DNA of 64,000 nucleotides from Neoconidiobolus thromboides FSU 785 (taxonomy: Eukaryota; Entomophthoromycota; Entomophthoromycetes; Entomophthorales; Neoconidiobolaceae), in the NCBI GenBank assembly GCA_025603075.1, contig MU626281.1, positions 101,808 through 165,807 on the forward strand, read 5' to 3'. The notes under the pieces were generated by a model. The model saw only the letters and a program-made list of their open reading frames with translations. It did not search any database and was not told the DNA's origin. Below, one piece after another: positions 44,516 to 56,654 of the stretch. The position numbers and the translations under genes were made by a program. Each line of letters opens with the position of its first letter. The stretch's first letter is position 1.

Positions 44516-45654
44516 ATGAAAGTAGTAGCCTTAATAAGGTAATTTGATATCCTAAAATAGTTTAAATATTTACTAATAATAATACTAATCCTATCTTCTA
44601 GTGGTGGTAAAGATAGTTGTTATAATATGATGGAGTGTGTCCAACATGGCCATGAGATTCTAGCTTTAGCTAATTTACATCCCACTATTGAAAGTGGAAA
44701 AGGTAAATTTTATTAATTCTTTATTAAATCACTAAAACATTCAATGAAAGATGAATTGGATAGTTATATGTACCAAACAGTAGGTCATGATGTTATTGAA
44801 GTTTATGCTGAGTGTATGCAATTACCACTTTATAGACAACCAATAGTAGGAAAACCAGTTAATCAAGAAATGGAGTATAAAGAAACTAAAGATGACGAAA
44901 CGGAGGATTTGTTCTTATTGTTAAGTAAAATTAAAGTAAATAATGTTAACATAACAAATACGCTTTTATATATGTTGAAGGTTTTAATTTAATTAATATA
45001 GAAAGAAATACCCGATATTGAAGGGGTATCCGTTGGTGCTATATTTTCTAGTTATCAAAATAAAAGAGTGGAGAATGTGTAAGGTTTTTAGTCCACTTTT
45101 TGATAAGAATTTTAGTTAATTATTTTTAGCTGTGAAAGGTTAGGTTTAAAACCATTAGCTTATCTTTGGCAACGAGAACAAATAGGGTTATTATCAGATA
45201 TGATTGGTTCTGGTTTAAAAGCTATTTTAATTAAAGTAGCTGCTATGGGTAATTAGTAGATATACATTGATAAGAACAATTATAAGGTGATATTTTATTT
45301 CATTTCAGGTTTAAAAAAAGATTATCTTGGTAAAGAATTGGGAGAAATGTATCCAATTTTATTAACATTGGTAAAAAATACTGTGTTTATAACTTAGTTT
45401 TATTTAATATTGTTTTATTTAGGGCCAAAAATTTGGTATTAATGTATGTGGAGAAGGTGGAGAATTTGAATCATTAACTCTAGATTGTCCATTATTTAAA
45501 AAACGATTAGTTATGTAAGTTTAATATTGGTTTTTTAGTGTAATAGTTTATTTGTATTATTAGTGATGAGGCCTTACCAGTAGTTATTTCAGATGATAAT
45601 TTTGCTCCAGTTGCTTATTTAAAGTTTTTGAAAATTCATACTGAAGATAAATAA
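44516..45654 (+). CDS. DPH6: Diphthine-ammonia ligase
   Basis: Eight exons (44516-44538, 44602-44702, 44751-44935, 45002-45078, 45130-45248, 45309-45370, 45423-45514, 45564-45654) give 249 aa. The adenine-binding PP-loop SGGKDS is split across the first intron. LPLYRQPI, GVSVGAIFSSYQNKRVE, LAYLWQREQ, KVAAMGL and NVCGEGGEFESLTLDCPLF are family hallmarks. It amidates diphthine on elongation factor 2, the last diphthamide step. It is the short ATP-binding form; the C-terminal L-PSP-type domains of yeast Dph6 are absent. Confidence 0.94.
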
Positions 45655-45987
45655 ATTATATTTATAATTGTTTGTTAAGGTTATTATAATAATAAATTAT
45701 AAAAATGACTACTGAATTGAATTAAAGTTATCAAAGTAATTTAAGGTAAGGATTTTAATTGAAATCATATGCAAGTATCTCCCAGTAATATTGACATATA
45801 TGATTGAATGCCCTTTAAAGTTACATTTAATTTGATATTAACTCAAGAACAAAATAGTCAACTTGCTAATTGCAACTATTATATATTGATAAATCAAAAC
45901 TTATTAATGAAGGTATATTTTATTACTAAATTTAAATAAAAGCAGTTCAGTTTATATTTAAAATAGCTAATGGAATAGTAAAATGGA
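45655..45987. other. Convergent spacer
   Basis: About 330 bp between the converging ends of DPH6 and the Isc1-like gene. A short open stretch near 45811-45910 (LTQEQNSQLANCN) is not recognised. Confidence 0.5.
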
Positions 45988-47155
45988 CTATAATTTTTTA
46001 ACTAAAATTTGAGCACTGACACCATAATGATCTAAATAGTCAAATATTAACAATTATAAAACATATAATAAATTAAAGCTTACCTGATAGTTGGGTACAA
46101 GGGAAATCTTGAGTTGGAATTTCATTATTCATCTCTTCAATATGTAAATTGGCAACTTCTGCTTTAAATAAAGTATTGTTACTATTGTTGTTATTATCCT
46201 TGTTTTTTGATTCATCTAGTAAAAAGATATAATCTAAAGATAAACAAGATAATTGATCCATTTTTAATGTCAATACCTTTTCTTTAGCAATAGCTGTACC
46301 ATCCCCATCCTCTTTAAAATCACCATAAGTAATAGGATGATAACCAAATTTTTCTTTTAATAAATCTTTAAATACTAAAGATTTACTAACTGATTTTTCA
46401 TTTAAAGTAGTACTATTTGATGACTCATAACTACCTTCACACAAAATTTGGTACATTGCTAAATATTCATTACTCGATCGATTATCATTTTCAAACTTTG
46501 TAACTCTTCCATTAACGTTTAAATCACCCAAAAAAAACACGGGTTCTCCTGCTGGTTTGTTGACTAAATTTTGATCCATAAATGCTCTTATTTCGCTAAA
46601 TTGTTTAAGTCTTGCTTGTACACTGACATCAGATAACGGTAAATCATTTTCATAACTAGCTTGTGTATGAGTGGTAAATATATGAAAGTGAAAGTTATCT
46701 CGAATGTTAATTTTAGCGTATAAACATCCTTTATAAGAAAATCTAAAAACACATAGTCATAAAAAAAACCTTAAATCTTAATTTTCTAATTACCTATCAC
46801 TCATTACTCCAGAAGTAAAAACCAATTCATCCGTACGAACCATTGGGTATCTAGATAACATTAATAAACCACCATCAATACCAGTAACGAAACATGGAAT
46901 TCTACTAGCTTTAAAATAAGGGAAACCAGACTGTTGAGCTAAATCAATGACTTTTTGTCTTCTACTTGAACCAAAAGAAAACATTTCTTGAAAACAAACA
47001 ATATCATAAAACGACAATGCTGAATGACAAAACATATCAATTCTTTTATCTTTATAATCATTACCATTATTATTAATTCCGGGGGGTCGAATAAAGAAAT
47101 TATAAGTTAATATATTGATCTTATCAGTCACATTATCATTTGGTGAAGAAGTCAT
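45988..47155 (-). CDS. Neutral sphingomyelinase-like phosphodiesterase (Isc1-related, EEP fold)
   Basis: Three exons (47155-46794, 46742-46084, 46031-45988) give 354 aa. Endonuclease/exonuclease/phosphatase-fold motifs are in place: NILTYNFFIRPPGI, the metal-binding Glu in VCFQEMF, GGLLMLSRYP, FTTHTQASY, FLGDLNVNG, and the terminal SDHYGV, whose His is catalytic and is completed by the last exon. The combination resembles neutral sphingomyelinases and phospholipase C-type enzymes rather than DNA repair nucleases. No transmembrane pair follows the domain, unlike yeast Isc1, so it may be soluble. A repeat of Asn/Ser residues near 285 lies in a loop. Confidence 0.85.
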
Positions 47156-48194
47156 AATATTTTTATTTACAAAGTCGTTATTTATAAATTGGAAGTTTGA
47201 TTAGGATTAGAGACTATTTTATTTTAACTTTGAAATGTTGTAATTATTGTTATTTTACTGCAAAAGTTACCATAACTTTATTGCAATTTTAGCCTTAAAA
47301 TTCATTAATTTTATTGAACCTATCATTTGGGTTTCAAATACTCCGATCCTATTCAATTACGGAGTATTTATTCCAAACTGGTTTAAGTCTGGTAACTTAT
47401 ATTTAAAACTTGGTTCAATAAGCTCATATTGATTGAATAATGGCTAGTTTAATATTTAAACATGTTTATGTTTATCTAGTTTTTAATTTAATTTAATAAA
47501 TAATAATGAAAACTACAATTAGATATTTGAAAAATATTGAATGTAGCTTAAATTTTAAATTTCAAAAATTGCTAAAGAAAAAAGATAAGATTGTAAACCA
47601 CTGTGAAGGATGCAAACTTTATGCTCAGTTACTAGCAACTACTAAAAACTCGAGAGTGTTTTTTTCGGCTTCATTATTTTTTCCATCTTTTAAGCGCTAT
47701 TTGGGTGGAAAATTTGTTAGTAAAATTCTTAAACAAAAAATATATCCCCACTTGTTAGTGACTGGGTAAAGGATCTGAGTTCTTGCACTAATTTATAATA
47801 TCAGCTTTACACAATAACATTTGGTATCTTGTATGTTATTACTTTTTTTTACTTTTGACTTGTACTCTATAAAATGTTTTTTATGTCTTTTATATATTTT
47901 ACCTCTTAATTTTTTTTAAACATTATTTTTAGCATAATTAAGTGACATTATGATAAAAAAGTAAAAAAATTTTTTTGGTAAATATGTGATGTAAAATAAT
48001 ACTAGTAACGATTTTCTGGATTAATTTATACAGTGTTGGATAAAATATATCAAATTCATATTTTAATGTTAAAAATAATAGGGTCAACAAAAATGAAATC
48101 TAAAATCATGTATAGCACTAATTCATTTAAAAGATTCATCAAACGAGTTTACAAATTATGTTTAATTTAAAAAGTCGCAACAAAAGCTATTTAT
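47156..48194. other. Gene-free stretch
   Basis: No supported gene. It contains palindromic copy 13; the 87-aa frame there is made largely by that element. Confidence 0.6.
47651..47752 (+). mobile_element. Palindromic MITE-like element, copy 13
   Basis: The left end has decayed (CGAGAGTGTTTTTTTC). Centre TTTTAAGCGCTATTTGGGTG; right TATATCCCCAC. Confidence 0.84.
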
Positions 48195-48650
48195 GAGGCT
48201 CTTGCACTGGCTCCCATTTAAGCGCTTTGATGTCATTAAATACCACACATTACACTGATGATAAGAAACAATCAAATCAAGCTAAAAAGATTGAAGGTAT
48301 GATATCTATTGGTGGTATATTCAATACTTCATCCTTGGTTGATGGCTATATTACACCAAAATTCAATGGCAACATAAATGAATGAAAGGAAGTATCGTCT
48401 CAGTTTATTTCAAAAGGATCATCGAATAATATGGGCTACAATCAGTTGCCCATATTATTTGTTGATAGACTCTAAATAGTGTACTCTAGTCAATTCGAAG
48501 CAAACTCTTGAATTTGCTTCTCCTTTGAAGGATTTAGGGCCTAAAATGTATATGTGGTAAGTGGTGAATTTAGATATCATAATGATGTCCCAAAGAATGG
48601 AAACAACATCACCAGTTTTGCAAACTCATTTCATAATGTTCATTATTTTG
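48195..48650 (+). pseudogene. Decayed alpha/beta-hydrolase, relic 4
   Basis: Only the C-terminal half remains. ALMSLNTTHYTDD, KIEGMISIGGIFNTSSLVDG, YITPKFNGN, NMGYNQLP and SGEFRYHNDVPKNGNNI follow the order seen in relic 3. Frameshifts and stops separate them. It lies tail to tail with the S28 peptidase pseudogene. Confidence 0.72.
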
Positions 48651-48770
48651 TAAACAAAACTACATCTTATATTTTAAACTCTTTAAAAATACTGCTTCTT
48701 TTTTATTAATTAATATTTATAAGTAGGTATTTTATAAGGGTTTTCAACTATATAATTTATGGTTTTTATT

Positions 48771-50155
48771 TTACTGTAATAAATCTCGAATCAAATCTAG
48801 GACCTTCTTGTTAGCATTTTTTATGTTCCTGTCATCCCTAGTCATAGCCAAATAATTAGAATCCGAGGAGTGAACAGCCCCCCTTAATGATATGAGCCTT
48901 AATGTTAGCGTTGGAACTAGTTACGAATAATACTGTCCAAGAGTTAAGTTCTCCGTTAGTAAATTTACTATTTTTAGTTGATTGCCTTTCTTCATATTTT
49001 TTATTTATTCCTGGGGTATTCGCACTAGATGCTTTATATTTTTTAAATACTTTTTTACAATGATTATCTTGAAAATATCCCAAAGTTAATTACGAGATCT
49101 AACAGTTGGTCCTTCCTTTGGTGCTGTTTGCCGAAATCCAGATTCAGTACATTGTTGATAAAACTATTGTTTTTTATGACCAATATTGTTATTTTTTGCT
49201 GTAGCATATTTAAATCAGCTAAACTCTCAAAAGTTTCTACTTTGATTCAAATAACCTTTAAATGCTTTTATGTAAGTATTAAGCATCTCCTCAACACTGC
49301 TATTTGATTTTAATGATCTACAAAAAGTTATAAGATTTGATGGCTCATTTTGATAATTTATTTGTACTTTACCGGCTATAAAGGTTAATGCATCAGCAGA
49401 TCGATGATCTGATAGGCCACTACAACCAAAAGTCACTTTTAGTACCTTCTTATCTTCAATACTACCATTGAATAAGATATTGTCAATAGTTTCTGTATTT
49501 TTTAAGAAATAATCCAAACAAACTTGTCCACCATTTATAAATAGTAGTTTCTGTACTATTTCATCATACTCAAAAAAATCTTCTTTTACTTCAACTGGAC
49601 CAGAGGATACAATAGTACCAATAAATGTCACTGGATATCATAAACGTGCCTAAGCAGCTAAAGTATCACCATAACTTGCACCGCCGATAATCCATTCAGT
49701 ATTTGTTTCTATTGTTGTAATATTCCATGTTCTTTTTTTATCCTCCTCCTTTCTTTTTGATAATTGAAATTCTCTAGCAAAAGTAATCAAGTCACCCAAA
49801 GCATATTCGGCAGTTAAATATTTTAAATTATCTTCTGAAAGGTCTTCCTTCGCATTGACTTACCATAAAATCGATGTTCTAATACAAATACGATACCTTG
49901 GTATTCTTTGACTGCATCTAAAAAAATACTCACATCCACCCAATTTTGGGTGATTTCTTGCTCACTACTAATAAATAGAAACTCAGGCTCTTCTTCTTTG
50001 TATATTCGGAATTTATAAAATATCGTTGTTTCCATTGTAAATCGTCTTTACCACCTGTGTGAGTCAGATCTCATTTAAAATAGTTTTCAGTGCCAAAACT
50101 CGATTAATACTTGGTTTGGTTACCAAAAAATCCCTCATCTAAGATCAAATTCATT
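48771..50155 (-). pseudogene. Broken serine carboxypeptidase, S28 family (prolyl carboxypeptidase-like)
   Basis: Segments in order are a WKQRYFIN-like N-terminal block, FLFISSEQEI, YQGIVFVLEHRFYGKS, IGGASYGDTLAA followed by stops, then FIGTIVSSGPVEVKEDFFEYDEIV and a C-terminal block ending HSSDSNYLAMTRDD. The S28 nucleophile motif is normally GGSYGG; here it reads GGASYGD with stop codons straight after. The final block, with the expected catalytic His region, is one base out of frame from the part before it. Several further frameshifts exist, so no active peptidase can be made. Family members are secreted or lysosomal and cleave after proline. Confidence 0.8.
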
Positions 50156-51272
50156 TATATCTCAATTACTTTATGTAAGTAAAGTGCACCTAATATTAAA
50201 ACAAAGTTATTTATCAACACTGTTTTTAACATCGTTTAAAGTAAAAATACACTAATTTATATACTTTTTTGTGCATTTTTAATAGGTTAAATTGAATACA
50301 GTTTTATAAAGGCAGAATTTGAATTGTATATAAATAGAACTAGTTGTTCCGTTTACATAACTATTGGTTTTAATTGTATTTAAATTAACAAGAATTGTAT
50401 TCAAAGGTTCACTTTGATATTTAATAAATAAAAGAGAATTGGTTAATATCTTTTTATACTCAAATTTAAAAACTCTCTGTATATACTTAGTTGTTTACAA
50501 TAACTTTACTACACCCTTTGAATATTGCTGTATTTGGATTCACGCTATTACAGAATACCCTTTCTTGTTATATAAGGTTACACAGTATTTATAAATGCTA
50601 TTATTCAAATGTTTGAATTTTTCCGTATAATTTATTGAAGTAAAGATCCAAGTTTTGTGTCTTTTTCCTTTTTTGAATTGATATTATTTTTCACAAATAA
50701 AATATTTGAAAGTCTATTGGCTCGAGTTTTTCAAAACGTAATTTGATTTTTAAATGTTTGTTTCTATAATCAGATGAAATAATTCGAATTATCCAAATTA
50801 TTCAAATTAATATAATTTACATTATATATTTTAGAGAATATTTAATCCATGAAAGTGGGAATCTGTTGGGATTAGCAACTGGAAGAAGTTCACTTATGTT
50901 ATATGAGTTTATAAAGACACTGAAAATAGTCAGATAATATACTCTTGTACTTTTATAATTGTTTTTTTTGTATTTAACTTATTAAAAATGGACAAAATAC
51001 TCAAAAAAAATTATTATACTCAAACTATAAATACTTTCATACATGTATAAAGTATATTCTAAATAAAAATAAGTAAGTACAAAATTACATTAAACAAATT
51101 TTAATTAAGTATAAGATAAAAATAATATTTATTCTAGCTATTATAAATTCTATTTTTAAAGTTCTATAATTTTTAAACTATAATAAGATTGCTTTGTAAC
51201 CTTGTTGTAAGAGCATTATTAAAGATAACTAAGATTGTTATTCCTATGACTGCCTTCAAATAAATCATCGAA
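50156..51272. other. Gene-free stretch
   Basis: Nothing recognised on either strand. Confidence 0.6.
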
Positions 51273-52634
51273 TTAATAGTAGGGAAAGTTAATGGATAAG
51301 CAAGTAAGACGAACACCAGCAAAGTACGAAGCTAATATTAAAGATCTATCATCTTCTGAAGGGAAGTTGTCCTTTTCCATATCCTCTTTTGATGCTTTGG
51401 TTTTATTCAAAAGAGAGGCATATTCTTTAAGCTTTATTACATTTTGTTCTTCCATATTACTATCTAATCTACCAACTAAAATTTCAAGATCCCATACTAA
51501 AATCAATCCGTCAGAAGATACTGTTGTTAGGTAATGTCTTTTATCTAAAGGATCTTCATCTGAAACAATACGAGTCTTTAATCGAGGCAAAGTAGCTTCT
51601 TCTAAATTAATGCTTTTTAAAGCTTTAATTCTTACAGAATGAGCTTGAATTTCTAAACTTTTAATTTCTTTCGAGTCTGCATTTTCAATTGGACCGAATA
51701 ACTTTAAAGAACCATCACTACATCCCACACCCAAATAATTTTTTTGATTTAACTCAGACCAATCTAAACTCATAAATTTACAACGAATACTACTTGACTC
51801 TATTCTATTTATTGGCTTTGAAGAAGCGGTTGAATAAATCTCAATAAAAGATTCATACATTACTGCATAAAGATCCCCTTTTTTATTCCATTGGATGGCA
51901 TCAGCGACCTTAGGCAATCTTATGGAAGAGGCTTTATGTCCTGTCATCATATTCCATAAAAACATTAATTTATCACTCCCTACTGATAATGCTAATTTTC
52001 CAGTTGGATGGACAGATAAAGAATGAATCTTTCCAGTATGACCTTTTAAAGTCTTTAATACCTCCCAATCTTTGGTTCTCCATATCATTATTGTACCATC
52101 TTCCGACCCACTAACTAAATGATTTTTTCCTACAAACTCAAGGCATGTAATGGAGCCTAAATAGTTTAGTATTAAACAAAAGTAATGAAGTACTTTTTTT
52201 TACCTTTATGCTCTTGAAGAGACCCTAACTCTTTACGAGATTTCATATCATACAGTCTAAATAACTTGTTAGTATCTTTCAATAGATAATTGTTATTAAG
52301 TAATCATTTAATCTTAAACATAATATAATTTTAAAACTTACTTAATAAACTCATCTGTTGATCCAGAAGCCAAATATCTACTTACTCCAACATTGACAGA
52401 CTTTATACAACCGATATGAGCAGGGAAAATAAAAAATGGTGATATTGAATAGGGTAAACTAGTAGTTAATGTAGATTGCTTTGAGTTCTTAATTTGAAGT
52501 TCATTTTCTTTCCCTTTCTCACAAAAACTCAAACCATAAAGTATTCTTTCATAAGCTCCAACTACTATCTCGAATAACGAATTACTTTCTCTTGTGATTA
52601 TCTCTTCTGCTACACTTCCTTCTTGTTTACTCAT
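51273..52634 (-). CDS. MAK11: Mak11/PAK1IP1-like WD40 ribosome-biogenesis factor
   Basis: Three exons (52634-52342, 52256-52204, 52156-51273) give 409 aa. The start at MSKQEGS is chosen because AAA precedes the ATG; an upstream in-frame ATG at 52658 is possible. WD repeats include HIGCIKSVNVGVSRYLASGS, TDEFIKLYDMK, GSITCLEFVG then HLVSGSEDGTIMIW, and GHTGKIHSLSVHPTGKLAL then SDKLMFLWN. The order and spacing match Mak11 and PAK1IP1, needed for 60S subunit maturation in the nucleolus. The first intron has a textbook TACTAAC branch site 11 bases before its acceptor. The C-terminal tail is acidic and then hydrophobic. Confidence 0.9.
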
Positions 52635-52785
52635 TTTGAGAATTAAACCCTTAAACAATTTCTAGAAAAATTGGATTTGCTAATCCATATAAGTAAAATT
52701 TGGGCAAGTCTATGATTTTAACCATGCTTATCTTTAGCCGAAGATTTGTCTACAAAGTACTTTTTCTATAAATTTGAGCACTAAA

Positions 52786-52882
52786 TAAAGGTGTTTTTTT
52801 TGACTTCACTTTTTCCATTAAGTACTATTTGAGAAGAGAAATTGTTAGTACAATTCTTAAATACAGAAATATATCACTATAT
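52786..52882 (+). mobile_element. Palindromic MITE-like element, copy 14
   Basis: This decayed copy has a short internal deletion: GTGTTTTTTTTGACTTCAC, then CCATTAAGTACTATTTGAGA, and an ATATCACTATA end. Confidence 0.78.
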
Positions 52883-53202
52883 ACTATTTAACTAAATAAC
52901 TATTGCTTTTGTAATCTATTTTAGCTTTTAATTTAATAATAATATTTAAAAAAATAATTTGCCTATAATGTGTTTTGGAGTCAATAAGATACTTACAATT
53001 TAGGGTAAAAATATAGAAATCATTACCATTGTTACATAATGTTAAATAAAGAAATAATAAGAATATTAATTAAAAGAGACAGTGACGAAAAATAAAGCCA
53101 AACAGTACCTTTACTTAACAATGATATACATTTGTTGTAAATTATGTTTTCGATTTATTTATAACAACTTTAATCGTTGTTAATTTTAGATTTATATTAT
53201 AC

Positions 53203-53309
53203 ATATGGGAATGTATTTTTTAATTTGGAGGATTTTACTAACAATCTTTCTATTTAAATAGCGTTTAAAAATGGAAAAAGTGATGAAGTCAAAAAAAACA
53301 TCCTTATAT
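53203..53309 (-). mobile_element. Palindromic MITE-like element, copy 15
   Basis: Left CATATGGGAATGTATTTTTT; GGATTTTACTAACAATC; centre TTAAATAGCGTTTAAAAATG; right ACATCCTTATATG. Confidence 0.87.
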
Positions 53310-53976
53310 GTTACTTTAGCCTATTTCTGACCAATTTTAAATAAAAGAGTATTTGGCTCACCATAATCATATATCAAGTACTATATTGTCATGTTATTGG
53401 GTTTTTTGTTTATATGTATATGGATTTTTTGTTTTAGTGTATAAAATTTATTAATAATTTTTGTACAGACTAGATTTGTATTATTTTTCTTTTTTTTAAG
53501 TCAATCTCCATTCATCTTAAAATTAAGCAGTTAAGTTGGAAATAAAAACAAAAATAATTGTTATTAAAATCTTAAATAAACAATTAAATAAATATCAAGT
53601 TACTTAATATATGACATATATTATTTATCTTTTTTTGATATTTTTTATATTAAAATCATAAAAAATTGCCAAAATTGATATTGGATAAATTGAGTTTAAA
53701 CAAAAGTTGTAATAAAAAATTTCAAAGATAAAATATTTTAAGATATCCTTACTATAGAGTGTTACACATTAGCTTTTATTTAACGAACACTTGTTTATTG
53801 AATATTAACCACACTACTATTTTAAATATTATGTAATAGTAGTGGATTTTTTACCCCAGGTTATACAAGTGTTTGATTGACTTCAAAACGTTACTTTTTA
53901 TACATAGGTTTGAAAAAGTTATATTTAATAATTCAGTTGCCTTTAAATACTAAATGCGTTATTGTAATATGTTTAT

Positions 53977-55335
53977 TTATACATAACTAGCTTTAATATC
54001 TGCGATTGATACAAAGCCTTCAACTTCAGAAAGAGAGTCCAAAAGATCAATAGTATCTTGATAAACCTCATCAACATCGCTTTGTGAGAATCCATTTCTA
54101 TCAGCCCAGCCTTTTGGTAATTTCTTAGGTTTTCTGAGGCGTTTCCTAGCTTTTTTGCCACCTTTCTTATGTTTAGTTTTAATATGTTTAATTACTTCTT
54201 TAATATCTTTCCCTTTAAATTCATCATCATCATCATCATCTACTTCTTGTAAGAAAGGATTTTTACCCAAGGCTGATTTGACTTTGCCTTCGATATCGCC
54301 ATCAAATTTAGATAATACAGAGCCTAATCTCCCTTTGTGTTGCTTCTTTGGCTTATTGCCATAGTCTTCAGATTCTGGTTCGTTTCTTCTAACTAGCAAA
54401 GTATTACTTTGTAAATTAGCAGCAGTTACATAACTTGGAGTTGGTACAATTCTTGGATAACTTGGGTATTGATAGCAGTAACGAGTGCTACGAGTGTTCC
54501 ATGCATCACTCACTCTGATCCCCAAATTAGTTAAAGTATTACTACTTGAAACCGTTCTTCTGTATCTAGTGCCTTCATAAGCTATACTTAATCCGAACTT
54601 ATCTTGCCATTTGCTAAACAACATATCAATAAAGGCATGATGTAAATAAAATAAAGGATCATTTGGGGAATACATAGTTGAAAAATCACCATAATCACCA
54701 CCAATACCTACATGGGGGTAACCATGATAAATTTCAAGTGGGTAAGAGAAATAAGAAAATCTTTTATCGCTAGAAATGGCTACCATTGTTTCTGGTGGAA
54801 CGAATGAAGTGATGTTTCTATCTTCACTATAACTCCTTCTTAAACAATGAGGACCTTGATCTGAAGCATACTGCATAGAAAATGTACTAAAAGGTCCATC
54901 AGAAATACAGTAGTCATTATTTTCGTCTCCGTTTCCTCCCATCATTAATTGAGTTAAAATAGGGGATCGATGAGGGTACTCATAATCTAAGGTCCAATCC
55001 CAATAAGGTAATGTAATATTGGAATTGATTTTTTTTAAGCTTTGTTCATAGCGATACAAAAATTCCCTATGCCATGGTAAAAAAGAAGGATTATTGTGAA
55101 TATTAGGCGCACTTCTATCATGAAGTTGAGCAAATACTTCAAAATCATTATAAGTAGAGGTGGTAGTCTTACTACTATGTAGTTTTTGTACTGCAGAAAC
55201 ATAGGCATTAAACTCTTGCTGAGTCAACTCTCTAACTTCTTTCCTAGTTACTGGCTTCGCACAGTTCTGTCCAGCTACAGCATTCAATGCTATTAAAGTT
55301 ACAAGTCCTAAATTGGCCCAGCCAAAAGATCTCAT
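53977..55335 (-). CDS. Secreted tyrosinase
   Basis: 452 aa, intronless. Residues 1-22 are a signal peptide, with likely cleavage after AVAG. The CuA site has H72, H80 and H89 (QLHDRSAPNIH, LPWHREF). The CuB site has H204 and H208 (YHGYPH) and the HH pair at 232-233 (DPLFYLHHAFID). PYWDW is present. The enzyme would oxidise phenols to quinones, giving melanin-type pigments or cross-linked wall or extracellular protein. The catalytic part ends near 300. The remaining 150 residues are unusual: an Asp run (about 365-371), then a Lys/Arg-rich stretch (KHKKGGKKARKRLRKPKK) and an acidic end. An AATTA-type repeat sits directly before the start. Confidence 0.92.
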   Translation of the reverse strand: MRSFGWANLGLVTLIALNAVAGQNCAKPVTRKEVRELTQQEFNAYVSAVQKLHSSKTTTSTYNDFEVFAQLHDRSAPNIHNNPSFLPWHREFLYRYEQSLKKINSNITLPYWDWTLDYEYPHRSPILTQLMMGGNGDENNDYCISDGPFSTFSMQYASDQGPHCLRRSYSEDRNITSFVPPETMVAISSDKRFSYFSYPLEIYHGYPHVGIGGDYGDFSTMYSPNDPLFYLHHAFIDMLFSKWQDKFGLSIAYEGTRYRRTVSSSNTLTNLGIRVSDAWNTRSTRYCYQYPSYPRIVPTPSYVTAANLQSNTLLVRRNEPESEDYGNKPKKQHKGRLGSVLSKFDGDIEGKVKSALGKNPFLQEVDDDDDDEFKGKDIKEVIKHIKTKHKKGGKKARKRLRKPKKLPKGWADRNGFSQSDVDEVYQDTIDLLDSLSEVEGFVSIADIKASYV

Positions 55336-56654
55336 GTTAAATTAAATTAAATTAAATTTAGTTGAGGTATTTTAGCTGCTTAAATAGAAATTAACATTGA
55401 ATTTTTGTGACATTTAAACAAAACGTTGATACATTGTTGATCTTGATTGTATTTATTAGAAAATCTACTATTATACACCTACTTCGCCATTCTTTTCGCC
55501 GATGAAGGTGATAACTTTTTATTTTAAGTGATGTCTATTGTAGATCATTTTTCTGATTTCAAATTAATTTTGAATTTTAACAAAAACAAAGTATTTTTAT
55601 AACTAAATTTTAAAGGTTAAGAATAACAAAACATTTTTTAAATTTCAGCATTTTAATATCTCATATATTTTAAAATGGTTATAAACATATTCAAAAAAGT
55701 ATAACAGTAAATAGTAGTAAGAAAGATTCAGAAGCGTACATATAGCGTTTTTATAATTTAATTCATTAAAATACTACAACAATATATATAAAAATACAAG
55801 ATTAAAATAATAGTAACTATTATAGTAATGTTTAAATAAAATTATTTTATAAAATTTGTAATATTATAGTTTTTTATTTAATTATCTATAATTTTTTAAA
55901 AACTTAATATATCTCGTGTTTTATAAGTATTTGATTATATTATTGCTTGATCATAAATTTATATTACATCTCAAATTTTTTACTAATTGTTGATAATATT
56001 CTAATTTAATCATATAGCTTAGTTCCTATTGTTTATCTTATTACTATGCTATTCTTTTATACGATTTATAATAAATAGTTGTTATTATAAAAACTACTAT
56101 AAGATGTTTTTAATAAGTTTACTATATGTATAATAAGATACTAATTCAGAACCCTTGGTATTCTTACATGTACGCTGACTATGAAGCTGCTGTTAAAAAT
56201 TTTGATAAATAAATTTGTAGTTGTATTACAACCTTATTTTAAATTCACTATGAAATAATTGACCAAAAAGATAACTAAAGGACAAAGATGACACGATATA
56301 AGGTCCTTTTAAATAATTTTATAATTCATTGTCCGCTTGTTTGGTTTTTCACCAAAAAAATAATTTTAAATTTGGCTTGCTTTTCTAATTTAAATCTTTG
56401 GCTGATAATTAAACATCTGCTCATTACTTATTATTGATTCTAATGTTTGCTTCAAATTTTATTCTTGGACTAAATTTTTGATTATCAAGAAATTATAAAG
56501 TTTATGCTTGGATTTGTAAGTGAATTTCATAGCAGCAAATAAGACCTTCTAAAATTTCAGATATTCAAGCTTTCAATGAGTTTGTAAAACAACTATGGTT
56601 TTATGTGAATAAGATTTATAATCAAACTTTGGTAATCATAATAAAAGTAAAAAG
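55336..56654. other. Divergent spacer, tyrosinase / pirin
   Basis: About 1.3 kb without a gene. A short frame near 56150 (NPWYSYMYADYEAAV) is not recognised. Confidence 0.6.

Larger units (their letters stand above)
52659..53976. other. Gene-free stretch with two palindromic elements
   Basis: Spacer upstream of MAK11 and downstream of the tyrosinase. It holds copies 14 and 15; no gene is seen. Confidence 0.65.

Noticed and set aside
55495-55560. Possible second box C/D snoRNA (GATGAAGG .. TTCTGAT)
   Set aside because: Box C is imperfect, no terminal stem closes it, and no guide complementary to conserved rRNA was recognised.
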